A stretch of DNA of 64,000 nucleotides from Hymenobacter perfusus (GTDB lineage Bacteria; Bacteroidota; Bacteroidia; Cytophagales; Hymenobacteraceae): positions 1 to 64,000 of the forward strand of contig NZ_RWIU01000010.1 in assembly GCF_003944765.1 (NCBI RefSeq). Reading direction: 5' to 3'. Each line of letters starts with the position of its first letter. Position 1 is the stretch's first letter. Shown piece by piece: positions 1 to 8,662 of the stretch. The notes under the pieces were generated by a model, which did no database searches, was not told the origin of the DNA, and saw nothing but the letters and a program-made list of their open reading frames with translations. Position numbers and translations under genes: made by a program.

Positions 1-78
1 CACTTCGCCAATTGTGCGGCCGCCTTGCTGACAAGCGGCCACCACACGTTCACGCAAGTCGGTGGAGTAGGCTTTCAT
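1..78 (-). CDS. IS630-family transposase, N-terminal fragment cut by window edge
   Basis: The reverse strand starts with ATG at 78 and reads MKAYSTDLRERVVAACQQG followed by RTIGEV up to the edge. This is the typical start of IS630/Tc1-type transposases: a basic residue pair in LRERVV followed by the first helix-turn-helix. Only 26 residues are visible, so catalytic residues cannot be judged. The element lies to the left of the window. Its right end should be just beyond base 78, but I could not define the terminal inverted repeat. Confidence 0.8.
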   Translation of the reverse strand, partial: MKAYSTDLRERVVAACQQGGRTIGEV

Positions 79-139
79 CAACGGAATCTACACTAAAACC
101 TGTACACAAACCTGGAATTCGCTCTAACTCCGCTTTGCC

Positions 140-850
140 ATGCCTAAATCCTATCAGCCGGAAGAAACGCCCCCGATGAAGTCGGAGGATATGACACGTG
201 ACCTGGTAACAATACCCGAAGTGCTGCGCCGCCTTGCTGAGCAGAATGCTGAGTGGCAGCTTCTGGCTAAAGCCCTGTTCACTCTTGATAGCGACGCGAA
301 GGTCCCCACGGGCAAAAAACTACAGCAGGACCTAGGCCTTTCACCTTCCAAATACCGCCGCTGGCTTGACGCATTATATGCGGCCTTCCTGCACCTGCTG
401 GAAAGCGATGCCGATGCCGTAGTATTCAAGCAGGTAGAGCACCAACTCATCTTGACTGGCCGGCGGGCCTCGCAGACCTTCAGTTGCCGCCTTCCCCTAA
501 CGCCCCGGGTGGGTGAACAGCTGCAGCTGGATTTCCTACGGGCCGTGACTGGTGAGACCATGTTCTATGTCCAAAGCATCATTCACGATTTCACCGAGGG
601 CCACTACACAGTGCTTGTATACCTAGAACACGGGTATTTCAACGCGTATCAGCACCAGCTGAGGGAGCGAGCCCGCTTTGAGGAGACCATCGGTCTGGAT
701 GTCTTTTTTCATGCGCCGGATTATCTCCTGGATGATCTGCTGCGGATGCGGTATCCACCCCCTGCGGAGTCATACAAAGCAGAAGAAGCGCTTGACAAAG
801 CGGAAGCCCGCTATGGGAGACGCTCCCTGTTTGGGAGGAGGAGAAGGTGA
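140..850 (+). CDS. hypothetical protein, unknown function
   Basis: An open frame of 236 residues that I do not recognise. The first part (about 20-95) is helical and contains a stretch (KKLQQDLGLSPSKYRRWLD) resembling a helix-turn-helix in spacing. The middle (about 110-180) alternates hydrophobic residues as in a beta-rich domain. The tail is very basic (RRSLFGRRRR). An internal ATG at 176 (MKSEDM) is an alternative start. It stands alone between the IS630 end and a convergent nuclease gene. A DNA-binding role is only a guess from the possible HTH and basic tail. Confidence 0.6.
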   Translation: MPKSYQPEETPPMKSEDMTRDLVTIPEVLRRLAEQNAEWQLLAKALFTLDSDAKVPTGKKLQQDLGLSPSKYRRWLDALYAAFLHLLESDADAVVFKQVEHQLILTGRRASQTFSCRLPLTPRVGEQLQLDFLRAVTGETMFYVQSIIHDFTEGHYTVLVYLEHGYFNAYQHQLRERARFEETIGLDVFFHAPDYLLDDLLRMRYPPPAESYKAEEALDKAEARYGRRSLFGRRRR

Positions 851-892
851 TAAAGCGGTGACTACTTCAGAAGGCTGATGTCAGGACAAGGA

Positions 893-909
893 TATGACTT
901 TCGGTCATA
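893..909. repeat. short inverted repeat between convergent genes
   Basis: TATGAC and GTCATA face each other across TTTCG, between the ends of the convergent genes at 850 and 964. It could be a weak bidirectional terminator. There is no T-run, so the assignment is tentative. Confidence 0.3.
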
Positions 910-963
910 ACAGTGCAGCTGACCTTTCAGCTGATTCATGTTATCCGGCGATCTGCCGCCTGC

Positions 964-1833
964 TCAACTGGTCGGGCCGTTGTCCGTGCGGGCTTCCACC
1001 GTTTGCTGCACGGCAGGAGCTACTACCGAAAGCACATCTAGGCCCGTTGCTGCTTCAATAGCGTCGACGCTGGTACGGTACTGTCCCCAGTTCGTGCTCA
1101 GGCTATTGTCGTTGGGGGTATCGATGGCAATCACCCGCGTCGCACTAGTCACCCGGGCGGCATCATCTGTCCCGACGGGCAGCACCACGACCACCTTCCA
1201 GCAGCGCGCCGGCACGGTTACCCGCCCCTGATCCAGGGTCGTCAGGTAGCCATTGCTGCCAGTTCCTCCCCGCCCATACGAGCCGCAAATGATGTAGAGC
1301 TCATTGCCCTGGCCTACCAGCGTGCGGCAGTAATCTTCCAAGTTTGCCCAGGTTTGCTGGTTGTTGCGCGGGGCCTGCGGCATCATGTTGGTCATCAGAA
1401 ACGTGGCCGAGTTATCGGCCACCGTCCGCGTGCGGTCGGCCGAGGGGCAATTGTGGCCGCGGTCAAAGCCCGAGCCCGAGTAGCTGCTGGCCGACACTTG
1501 GTACCAGCCCGCCGGCAACTCGGCATCGGGGCGAAAGTCATCCTGCCGCGCGGCACTGCCCAGCCAGTCGCTGCTCAGGTGCCAGCTCACCCAGTTCGGC
1601 TTGCCCTGATCCCGGTGGTAGGACAGCGCGAACTGCGGCTTTAGCAGCAGGTAGTTTGTGGGCTGGCTGGCATCCGCGGTTGCTCCGCTAGGGTTGCCCA
1701 GCGTCAGGTGCTCCGGCAGCACCGCGGTGGCGGGGGTTGACGGGGCGGGGTCCCGGGATGTCTGACAGGAGACGGCTCCGAGCAGTATCAGGGAAAACAG
1801 CCAGCGGCTGAGTGGAAAATTCTTTAACATCAT
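964..1833 (-). CDS. secreted DNA/RNA non-specific endonuclease (NucA family), lipoprotein
   Basis: A 289-residue protein with a lipoprotein signal (hydrophobic stretch at about 12-22 followed by the lipobox-like LLGAVSC), so it is probably anchored in the envelope. The core carries DRGHNCPSADRT, the DRGH signature of the His-Me-finger endonuclease_NS/NucA family, in which the His activates water. MTNMMPQAPRNNQQTWANLE downstream supplies the conserved Asn that binds Mg. The length fits the family. Such enzymes degrade DNA and RNA without sequence preference, in nutrition or clearing of extracellular DNA. It is a single gene, not visibly linked to the mobilisation genes. A second Met immediately follows the first and could be the true start. 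Confidence 0.9.
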   Translation of the reverse strand: MMLKNFPLSRWLFSLILLGAVSCQTSRDPAPSTPATAVLPEHLTLGNPSGATADASQPTNYLLLKPQFALSYHRDQGKPNWVSWHLSSDWLGSAARQDDFRPDAELPAGWYQVSASSYSGSGFDRGHNCPSADRTRTVADNSATFLMTNMMPQAPRNNQQTWANLEDYCRTLVGQGNELYIICGSYGRGGTGSNGYLTTLDQGRVTVPARCWKVVVVLPVGTDDAARVTSATRVIAIDTPNDNSLSTNWGQYRTSVDAIEAATGLDVLSVVAPAVQQTVEARTDNGPTS

Positions 1834-2001
1834 ACAAAAGTAAAATACGGCTCTTCCAGCCTCTCATCAGCAGAGCCCGCTACCTGAATCCTAGGGTATC
1901 GCCGGGAGGAGAGGGCAAAATTTCAAGGTCATTGTGCGTATTTAGCCAGCCCTAACCCTGACTTAGCTGAATTCAACGCCCTGCCCTACGAGCGACAACT
2001 A

Positions 2002-2205
2002 GTGCTTGTATATGACCAGGGCCGCTACCTGGCCCGGCGGTGGGAGGAAGAAGACGGCGTCAACCTGTACCTGCTCCCCGGTGGGGTATTCGTTGAGCTG
2101 TACTACGACACCCACCGCAACGAGATCGCGCGGCTCCGGGCATTCACCAGCTCCGACGAGCTGCTGGACTTTGTTGGTGGGGTTCGATTGCCGGGGCTGG
2201 ATTGA
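2002..2205 (+). CDS. small hypothetical protein, possibly 5'-degraded
   Basis: 67 residues from a GTG start: acidic, with a compact alternating pattern (WEEEDGVNLYLLPGGVFVEL, then FTSSDELLDFV). The frame stays open and protein-like for several codons upstream (reading PDLAEFNALPYERQLVLVYD), which looks like the natural N-terminus, but no ATG, GTG or TTG precedes it in frame. The gene may therefore have lost its start codon, or start at the GTG. Its length and pattern recall small proteins I associate with Hymenobacter plasmids, but I cannot name a family. It ends 14 bases before the end of the convergent Fic gene. Confidence 0.5.
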   Translation: MLVYDQGRYLARRWEEEDGVNLYLLPGGVFVELYYDTHRNEIARLRAFTSSDELLDFVGGVRLPGLD

Positions 2206-2219
2206 GGCAGCCGGCCGGC

Positions 2220-3599
2220 TCACCGCTCCAGCTGTTCCGCTCCCCGGTCGGCCCGGGCCGGGCCGGCGGATTGTCGCTCGGCTGCCGGGAGTGGCAGCTG
2301 CAGTACAGTCACTGCCTGGCGCAGCTCCTCCAGCGGACGACTGTTGTGGAGCGCGGGCAGCCTTTCGGCCGTTTCGATTGCCCGGCCGACATTCTCGCGA
2401 TTTAATCCTCCCAGGTAGGGGTTGCGGTCCACATGGCGGATTGTTTCCTGCAGGCGCGCGGCCGCCAATGGCTCCCCGTGCTCCCGCAGGGCCCGGGCCA
2501 GCTGCGTGGCCGCCACCCCGAACGCGGCCTGGGCTCGCTCATGAGTGGGGGCTTCGGCCGCAGTTGCCCGCTGGCTTTGCTGTTCCAGTCCCTGCTGCCG
2601 GGCAATTGCGCTTACCTGACCGGCTGCTTCCCGAAAGCGCCGGGCATCGGTCTGGTCCTGCCGGGCATCCGGCCCCTGCAGGGCGGGGTGCCTGGCAATT
2701 TTTTCCGCCGCCTGTTCAAACTGCGATAAGTGGGCCTGAATCGCAGTGGGGTTTAGGTTCGTCGCCTCTACCCCCTTACCCACCGCCACGCCCTTCTCGT
2801 AATTGCCCGCCCCGGGCATGTTGGCTACTATGTCCATCACCCGGTAGCCCGTCACTTCCAGCTCGCGGCGGGTATCCATAGCTTTCATCTCCGGGGATAA
2901 GCCCGTCAGGGGCCGCGCCTGGCTGGGGTCGCGCACCCTCTCGGCTTCAAGTCCCGGCGCCGGGCTGATGACCTGCTCAAACATGGCCTTCAGCGCCTGC
3001 AAGTTCTTGGCTGCTTCCTCGGGCGCATGCGGACGGACCATGGCCAGGTCACGGGCCCGATTGAGCGTAGCCGGGTCAATGCGGGCAAAGTCGACCTGGT
3101 AGCCGGCTTCCTTGCCCAGCTGCACAAACGTGGCTTGCAGTGTACGCCCGTTGCCGTCCCGAAAAGCGTGGGTGTGGTTGTACTGGTCAAGGTAGTAGGC
3201 CGCACGCTCGGCAAACTTCTCTTCCGATAGCCCTTTGAGGTAGTTCTCTTTGCCCAGCTGCTCGCCGATGGCGTTCAGGCGCGGCTCTATTTCCTTATAG
3301 GGCGCATAGGTCATCGTCTCCTTAAAGCCGGTGACGTAGGTAGGCTTGTGCCCCTGAAACTCGCGGTCGGCCCGGGTTTCGCCGGCCCACGGGTAAACCC
3401 CCTCAAATAGCTTCTGGTGGACCTGCTTGAGGTGGGCGTGGTCGTAGCGCCCGCCAGGAATACCGCCCTGCAGGTTGAGCCGCTGCAGGCGCAGCAGCGA
3501 GGAGTCGGTTTCGGCCTGGGCCAGCTGCTGGGGATCGGTAATGCCCAGCCGGTTGATCCGTACTCCGTTCTCGTCGCTGAAACGGTCGCCGGCTACCAT
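2220..3599 (-). CDS. Fic-domain toxin (VbhT-like adenylyltransferase)
   Basis: 459 residues with a Fic core in the N-terminal half. Residues 144-153 read HAFRDGNGRT, matching the Fic motif HPFx(D/E)GNGRxxR with the catalytic His144 and anion-binding GNGR kept. Pro is replaced by Ala, and the last Arg by Gln155. Fic enzymes transfer AMP from ATP to Ser, Thr or Tyr of target proteins; class I members such as VbhT are held inactive by a separate small antitoxin. That fits here: the start codon overlaps the stop of the upstream 90-residue gene (TGATG). The C-terminal 250 residues are helical and charged and may tie the protein to relaxase or secretion functions, as the BID domain does in VbhT. 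I could not identify a BID domain. Confidence 0.88.
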   Translation of the reverse strand: MVAGDRFSDENGVRINRLGITDPQQLAQAETDSSLLRLQRLNLQGGIPGGRYDHAHLKQVHQKLFEGVYPWAGETRADREFQGHKPTYVTGFKETMTYAPYKEIEPRLNAIGEQLGKENYLKGLSEEKFAERAAYYLDQYNHTHAFRDGNGRTLQATFVQLGKEAGYQVDFARIDPATLNRARDLAMVRPHAPEEAAKNLQALKAMFEQVISPAPGLEAERVRDPSQARPLTGLSPEMKAMDTRRELEVTGYRVMDIVANMPGAGNYEKGVAVGKGVEATNLNPTAIQAHLSQFEQAAEKIARHPALQGPDARQDQTDARRFREAAGQVSAIARQQGLEQQSQRATAAEAPTHERAQAAFGVAATQLARALREHGEPLAAARLQETIRHVDRNPYLGGLNRENVGRAIETAERLPALHNSRPLEELRQAVTVLQLPLPAAERQSAGPARADRGAEQLER

Positions 3600-3871
3600 C
3601 AGCGCGCGGGGTTTGCCTCTGAGGTAGCAGACCCGGCTTCCGGCCGGTAGCGGGTCAGCAGCATGGCATCGGTGAGCTTAATGGCCTCCTCGATGCTGAT
3701 CTCCCCGTCCACGTGTCGCTGCATGATGGCCAGCGCTTCCGGGCTGGGTGCAGGTCCGTTGCTCATCAGGATGGCAATGGAGTTGTTGGCGTGCCGCTCG
3801 CGCTCATGGCGGGCGGTCATCTGCTCCGGGTCAAGGCCGGCCGGGGCGGGCGTAAAAAAGCTCTTCATCAT
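3599..3871 (-). CDS. VbhA-like Fic antitoxin
   Basis: 90 residues, directly upstream of and overlapping the Fic gene by one base. Residues 29-60 (NNSIAILMSNGPAPSPEALA, then MQRHVDGEIS) follow the VbhA layout: an inhibitory helix, then the segment EPDPQ..AQMERVVVGEL in VbhA. The family motif is [S/T]xxx[E/D][G/N], whose Glu displaces the ATP gamma-phosphate. In my alignment the Ser/Thr position is Ile34 and the Glu position is Asn38, followed by Gly39, so both key residues differ. Either this antitoxin inhibits in another way or control is relaxed. A Met at residue 2 may be the real start. Confidence 0.8.
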   Translation of the reverse strand: MMKSFFTPAPAGLDPEQMTARHERERHANNSIAILMSNGPAPSPEALAIMQRHVDGEISIEEAIKLTDAMLLTRYRPEAGSATSEANPAR

Positions 3872-3908
3872 GGGTCTGGGGGTTGGATACTGAGGTACTT
3901 ACTCAACA

Positions 3909-3937
3909 GCAAAAAGGGGCTAAACGTCGCTTTTTGC
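3909..3937. terminator. possible weak terminator hairpin
   Basis: GCAAAAAG and CTTTTTGC pair across a 13-base loop, between the end of the coupling-protein gene and the antitoxin gene, both on the minus strand. The stem is A/T-rich and no clean T-run follows on that strand, so termination is possible but unproven. Confidence 0.3.
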
Positions 3938-3950
3938 GGGGTTTTTGAGG

Positions 3951-6206
3951 CTATTCGACCTCATTCTTTGTGCCTCCTGCTAAGGTGTTTACATGCAGGG
4001 CCAGGGTTTCTCTTACCTGCTGGCTGATCCGCCGGTAATTCTCCTGCACTACCGTCGACAACGCGGCGGCACTGTCCTCCTCGTCGGTGCCAAACGTGGC
4101 CACGGGGTGCAGCGGAAATCGCTCCTGGGTAGCGTCGGCCCGGGAGATGACGCCCTGGAAGAAGGTGCGCTCGGTTTCCACCGTCTGCCCGATAAACTCC
4201 CCCTGCTGCAGGCTGATGGCATCCTGCACCCGCACTAGGCTGCGCTCCTGGTAGCTGGTGCTCAGGTTCGAACTGTGGCTGCCGTGGCTGCCGGCCCCGC
4301 CCTGGCTCTTACCGGTACTGGTACTGTGCATCTGCTTGTCCTCACGGCCCACGAGCTCGGAGATGAACTTGGCCGTGTCCAGCGAGTTGACCTTGCCAAA
4401 GAACTGGTTATTGAGGTTGGAGACCATAACTTTCATCTTTTCAGGCCCATAGGCATCAGTCATTTGAGCGAGATCCTGGGTCATGTAGATGGTGGCCACC
4501 TTGTTGCTGCGGGCCGTGGCCGGCAGCAGCTCCAAGCCCGGCACGTAGACGGTGGCAGCCTCGTCCAGGAAGACGTAGCTGCGGTGCTTGTGCTGCTGGT
4601 TCATGAGCTTGATGGCCACCGTAATGATGCAGCTGACCACGGGCGAGAAGGTTTCCTTCAGCGTGGGGTCGTTGCCGATGCACAGCAGTGCGGGCTGCTT
4701 AGGGTCGTTTAGGTTGAGCGAGAACCCCTCCCCTTTCTCCTCGTCGGGCGTGAGCACCCACACGATTTCCGGGGAGTTGATGCGGTTGAGAATCACCTGC
4801 AGCGTGCCCACGACAGCGGCCACCTGCTTTTCGGCCCGCTGCTCGACGGCCGTCACGATGCTGCGCACCATGCCGGCGCACTCCGGGTCGGTTTCCAGCA
4901 TCGAAAGCACGTGCTTGAAGTCCTTGTGCACGGCCGTGGCCACCACGTGGGGAATGGTGCAGTAGCGCGGGAAGTGCTTTTTGTAAAACCAGATGATGCC
5001 CGTCAGGTAGGCCACCGCGCTGATGTCGAAGAACTCCATCTTGCGGATGCTGGCCGGGTTGAGGTTGTTGATGATGGCCCGGGAGTACTCCTCGGCAAAG
5101 GCCACCACGGGCATGTCCTCGGCCCGCAGCGGGTTTACCCGCTCGCTGCGGGTCAGGTCGCGAAAGTTGATGACGTGCAGCATTACCGCCGGCTCGGGCT
5201 CCCCATTGGGCATCAGCCGCGGCGGATCCTGCCGGCGCCCGGCCAGCTCCAGCGCCTTCTGGGCCACTTCAGCCAGCACCGGAAACTTGAAGTCGTAGAT
5301 GAGCCCGGCAAAGTTCTTGACCGCCAGCTGCTCGATGACCGGCTCCCCAATGGAGTAAGTCTTACCCGCTCCGGCCCCCCCGAGCACCAGCATGCCGCGG
5401 TAGGGATTGGGTACGTTCACCCAACCGCCCCCTTCCGTGGGCAGATTGAACCCATCCGGCGTCTCCAGCTTCTTCCGTTCCACGCTCAGCCCGAACTCCG
5501 GGCTCTTCGTCATGGCCCGCAGCAGCCCTACCATGAAGCCACAGGCCAGCGTCACCGTCGCCGCACCGGGGTACGCCACCCGGATAAAATCCGGGCCGTA
5601 CGTGGCCATGGTCAGCAGCACATAGGCACCGAGCAGAAACAGCCCCGCGCAGCTGCCTGTCACGATGCGCACGGCCTCGGGCCGCAAAGGCTTGCGCCGG
5701 GCCTGTCCGGGCTTGCGCTGGGGCGCTGCCTGCCCGAATACCAGTCCGATGGCAACGAGCAGCAACAGTCCCCGCAAATAGATGCCGGCGGCGTCATAGA
5801 ACCGGCCGGCCTTGACCAGCAGCCTGGCTTTAACCCCCGGCCCGGCGCTGCCTACGCTTACCGCAGCTGCCCCTCCCCTGCTGACCAGCTGGTCGCCGGC
5901 CCGGCCAGTGGCCGTGACCAGCCCGGCGGCCGGCTTACCCACTACCGGGGCGGTCTGCCGCTGCAGCCGCTGGCGCCGGGCTTCGGCGCGCTGTTGGTTG
6001 ATGACAACCATTCGCGCTGCCAGCCGCTGCGTGGGCGTCAGCACAGGGGCCTCGTGCTCCTGGCGCTGCCTGGCGCGGGCGGCCGCCAACTCGGCCGGGC
6101 GCTGCAGCAAGTACCATTCGCCGGCCAGCAGGCTCAGCAGCAGTAGCCCCAGCAGCAGGAATATGTTTTGCGTATTGGCCGCGGGCCGGGGTGGTTGACT
6201 GTTCAT
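3951..6206 (-). CDS. type IV coupling protein (TraG/VirD4-like conjugation ATPase)
   Basis: 751 residues. Predicted membrane segments lie at about 14-30, 143-158, 182-202 and 212-230. A P-loop ATPase domain follows, with Walker A GGAGAGKT at 276-283 and Walker B YVFLDEAATVYVPG at roughly 550. The stretch ARSNKVATIYMTQDLAQM is typical of T4CP/TraG-type proteins. Coupling proteins bring the relaxase-DNA complex to the mating channel at the inner membrane and power DNA transfer. The four N-terminal membrane segments match the Bacteroidetes MobC/TraG type. It follows the relaxase gene on the same strand, with 37 bases between them. The C-terminal 120 residues are Gly/Ser-rich and then helical. 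Confidence 0.92.
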   Translation of the reverse strand: MNSQPPRPAANTQNIFLLLGLLLLSLLAGEWYLLQRPAELAAARARQRQEHEAPVLTPTQRLAARMVVINQQRAEARRQRLQRQTAPVVGKPAAGLVTATGRAGDQLVSRGGAAAVSVGSAGPGVKARLLVKAGRFYDAAGIYLRGLLLLVAIGLVFGQAAPQRKPGQARRKPLRPEAVRIVTGSCAGLFLLGAYVLLTMATYGPDFIRVAYPGAATVTLACGFMVGLLRAMTKSPEFGLSVERKKLETPDGFNLPTEGGGWVNVPNPYRGMLVLGGAGAGKTYSIGEPVIEQLAVKNFAGLIYDFKFPVLAEVAQKALELAGRRQDPPRLMPNGEPEPAVMLHVINFRDLTRSERVNPLRAEDMPVVAFAEEYSRAIINNLNPASIRKMEFFDISAVAYLTGIIWFYKKHFPRYCTIPHVVATAVHKDFKHVLSMLETDPECAGMVRSIVTAVEQRAEKQVAAVVGTLQVILNRINSPEIVWVLTPDEEKGEGFSLNLNDPKQPALLCIGNDPTLKETFSPVVSCIITVAIKLMNQQHKHRSYVFLDEAATVYVPGLELLPATARSNKVATIYMTQDLAQMTDAYGPEKMKVMVSNLNNQFFGKVNSLDTAKFISELVGREDKQMHSTSTGKSQGGAGSHGSHSSNLSTSYQERSLVRVQDAISLQQGEFIGQTVETERTFFQGVISRADATQERFPLHPVATFGTDEEDSAAALSTVVQENYRRISQQVRETLALHVNTLAGGTKNEVE

Positions 6207-6242
6207 CCGAAGGTAAAAAGGTGGATAGTGAATGGGCCGGGC

Positions 6243-7274
6243 TTACATCTCGATGTCCAGCTCCGCACTGCGGCGCCCCGGCTTTTCGGCCACGTGCTCG
6301 GTGCGCTCGTCCTGGCCTGCCGGCGTGCTTCGCACTAGGCGCTGCACCGCGTGCAGGGCCGTAGCCGCTTGGCGCTGCGGCGTGAAAGCCTGCTCCCGGC
6401 CGGTCGTCAGCAGCTGCACGGCATTGTCAATGGGACGGCCGTCGCGGGCCCGTTCCTCCACGCGGCTGAGCATCCGGTAAAAGGTCTTGTCAAACTGCCG
6501 GCTGACGGCAATGCCCTGCACCTGCTCAGCCGCCAGCCGCTGCTCCGGGGGTACCAACAGGTTGATGCGCGCCACCCGCCCGGCAATCTTGTCCAGCCGG
6601 CCGGCATCGTGTGTGGTGTCTCTTTCTCTTGCTTTTGGCCGCAGCTTTTCATGGGCCTGAGCCACGTAGCCGAACTGTCGCTCAAACTGCCGGCCGGCAG
6701 CTTCCTGCCAGCGCATCAGATCAAACCGCTGCCGGCGCCCGCCGGGGTTCAGGGTAAGCTGCTGCTCCGCGTTGCGGGCGCTGACGATGACGTGCACGTG
6801 GGCCTGCAGCCCCGCCCGCTTCTCTCCAACTTTAGCAGTGCCGGCGACTACCTCGGGGTCGGTCCCCCGGTGGGTGCGATCCTGGTGCAGGATGGCACCC
6901 CACTTGATATCCTCGGGGCCCAGCTGCCGGCCGCCGGGCAGGGCGAAGTTCTGCGCGTATTGACGCATCACCTCCCGGGTATACGCCCGGAGCTTGTCCG
7001 GGTCGCTGCCGATGTGAGCCAGCTCCTGCTCACTCGGGCTCAGCACCAGGGAGTAGAATTTAGCTTCCGTCGCCCGCAGCCCTTTCACGTTGGTGTCGAT
7101 GGTGTGCAGCAGCTGCCCGGCACTAATCTCGTCGGATTCCGAGGTGAAAAAGGCCGCTTCCCGCCCCTCCCCTACCGCCTCGTGCTGCAGGTAATTGAGC
7201 GTTTGCGCGCAGCTGCCGGTATTGGTATAGGCCGCTTTGCCGTGGGTCTTGGGATTGATTAACTTGGCGTACAT
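6243..7274 (-). CDS. mobB: MobB-like relaxase
   Basis: I place the start at the ATG at 7274 (MYAKLINPKT). The frame continues upstream but overlaps the better-supported BfmA-like gene. The protein has 343 residues. Residues 158-164 (AHVHVIV) contain the HxH histidines (159 and 161) of the relaxase metal site, with further His at 130 and 135. Tyr2, Tyr16 and Tyr28 are candidates for the nucleophile that attacks the oriT strand. The pattern TNTGSCAQTLNYLQHE is characteristic of the Bacteroidetes relaxases often mis-annotated as molybdopterin MobB. It nicks oriT and leads the strand into the coupling protein. The C-terminal 120 residues are basic and helical. Confidence 0.85.
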   Translation of the reverse strand: MYAKLINPKTHGKAAYTNTGSCAQTLNYLQHEAVGEGREAAFFTSESDEISAGQLLHTIDTNVKGLRATEAKFYSLVLSPSEQELAHIGSDPDKLRAYTREVMRQYAQNFALPGGRQLGPEDIKWGAILHQDRTHRGTDPEVVAGTAKVGEKRAGLQAHVHVIVSARNAEQQLTLNPGGRRQRFDLMRWQEAAGRQFERQFGYVAQAHEKLRPKARERDTTHDAGRLDKIAGRVARINLLVPPEQRLAAEQVQGIAVSRQFDKTFYRMLSRVEERARDGRPIDNAVQLLTTGREQAFTPQRQAATALHAVQRLVRSTPAGQDERTEHVAEKPGRRSAELDIEM

Positions 7275-7323
7275 CCGGGAATAGAAGGGTATTTTTCGCG
7301 TATATCGTGGGGACTTTTCCCGG

Positions 7324-7839
7324 CTATTGCTCCTGCCCTGCTGCCGATCCGGCCGGCTTGCTGCGCTGACCGGGGACCTCTTTTCGAGCCGCTTCCAGAG
7401 CTTCTCGCACCTGTTTTTCCACGGCCTCCTCGTTACGCTGCCGCAGCAGCTGCAGGGCTTGCTGCTGCCGTTGCATCTGCGCCTCGCTGAGCGTTTCCAG
7501 CTGCGCGTTGAGGTTGCCCACCAGGATTTCATTTAGCCGTAGCACCCGCTCCAGCGTGATGCGCGTGCGCAGCATCTCCTCCAGCATGGGCGTGAGCAGC
7601 GTACGCTCCTGCTCCTGCATAAACTCGAATACCCGGTCCCCGAGCTTTTTTATTTGCTGCATGATGAGCTGCCCCTCGCGGGCTTCGGTCTCGCGCGGGT
7701 CCAGGCCCCGGGTAGCAAAGTATTCCACCGCCGCGCTAGCGTACACGTTCAGGCTGGCGCCGACTTCCCTAGCAGCCGCTTCGGCTTTCCGGTGGGCATT
7801 GTTGTCCAAGGTGACCCGCTTGCGTAGCTCCGTGCTCAT
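7324..7839 (-). CDS. BfmA/BtgA-type mobilisation accessory protein
   Basis: 171 residues. The N-terminus (LRKRVTLDNNAHRKAEAAAR, then EVGASLNVYASAAVEYF) has the beta-strand/helix/helix outline of a ribbon-helix-helix DNA-binding domain, as in BfmA/BtgA and MobA accessory proteins. Residues 65-160 form a long coiled coil rich in Gln, Arg, Glu and Leu. Such proteins bind oriT, help the relaxase nick, and often repress their own operon. It is the first gene of the mobilisation block, 49 bases before the relaxase start, so oriT is likely in the spacer upstream (7840-8300) or near this gene. Confidence 0.8.
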   Translation of the reverse strand: MSTELRKRVTLDNNAHRKAEAAAREVGASLNVYASAAVEYFATRGLDPRETEAREGQLIMQQIKKLGDRVFEFMQEQERTLLTPMLEEMLRTRITLERVLRLNEILVGNLNAQLETLSEAQMQRQQQALQLLRQRNEEAVEKQVREALEAARKEVPGQRSKPAGSAAGQEQ

Positions 7840-8300
7840 CGTGTTGTTTCCATTTTTCAGCCTTGTGGGCCATCTTTACTGCTTTAAATCAGCCACTTAC
7901 CTTACCATGGCCCACAAATCAGCTCTGCTGGTTTATAAACTACTCAAGACTAGTGCGTTAGCCACGGTATTGGGTTGTTCTTCTTGCTAAGACTATTCTA
8001 CGGTTAGCAAAAAGTTAGTGATAAGCTAGTACGCAGCTTTGTACCGCCGTGTTAGCCGCTGGTGCTTTTTTCACCTACCGCCCTGTTCTATCGTGCTCCG
8101 TGGTTAGCGTATTAGACCGCTGCTTATAGTTTCGGCAACTGGCCAAGCGGACTGATTTGGCCTTGGCTCAGGGTCTCCGAATTGCTTTTCAGAGCCAAGC
8201 CGTGAGTTCTCAATTCCGAACCTTCTCCCTGTAGTTCTGCAATCCTGTATTTCTGTTGCTATAGGCAAACTGAACCTAACAGCAGTACAGCAGCGGTAGC
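7840..8300. other. non-coding spacer upstream of the mobilisation operon
   Basis: No convincing gene. Short frames here lack recognisable sequence. By position it should hold the promoter of the minus-strand mobilisation genes, and it is a reasonable place to look for oriT, but I could not identify a nic site by eye. Confidence 0.4.
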
Positions 8301-8305
8301 ATCGA

Positions 8306-8662
8306 TCTTCTGCTTTTCTGTTGTTCTGTTTTTCTGCAACTCCACACCCACGAACAGCAATTAGGCAAAGACAGCATTTTCTGCTTTTATGCAAATCTGT
8401 TTTTCTGTATTTCTGTTGTCAGCATCGACAATACCTCTTTTTTTTTGGGGGGGGGTCTACAGATTTGTTATTCTACAGCTACACAGTTTTGCAGAACAGA
8501 ATTTCTGTTAGTCTGTGGTAATGTTGTATTGTTTTTCTGCTTTTCTGTTGTTTTGTATTTATGTTGAAAAACTGATTAGCAGAATTGTTTATCTACGTTT
8601 TTGCATAACAACATTTCTGCTAATCAGCAAAAGAGTGATTCTGTGTTTCTGCTTTTCTATTA
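8306..8662. repeat. T-rich array of TTTCTG-type repeats upstream of parA
   Basis: Many irregularly spaced copies of TTTCTG or TTCTG occur here, for example around 8308-8336, 8379-8416, 8500-8513, 8532-8549, 8613-8620 and 8637-8660, nearly all in one orientation. A run of nine T followed by nine G sits at 8438-8455. The block directly precedes parA and is far more T-rich than the flanks. Short iterated motifs beside a ParA gene suggest a partition site, but the repeats could also be an origin element or simple low-complexity sequence. Confidence 0.55.

Noticed and set aside
6243..7532. Relaxase extended to 429 residues
   Set aside because: The extra 86 residues overlap the BfmA-like gene in another frame and are Arg/Ser/Cys-rich shadow sequence; the start at 7274 gives a family-like N-terminus.
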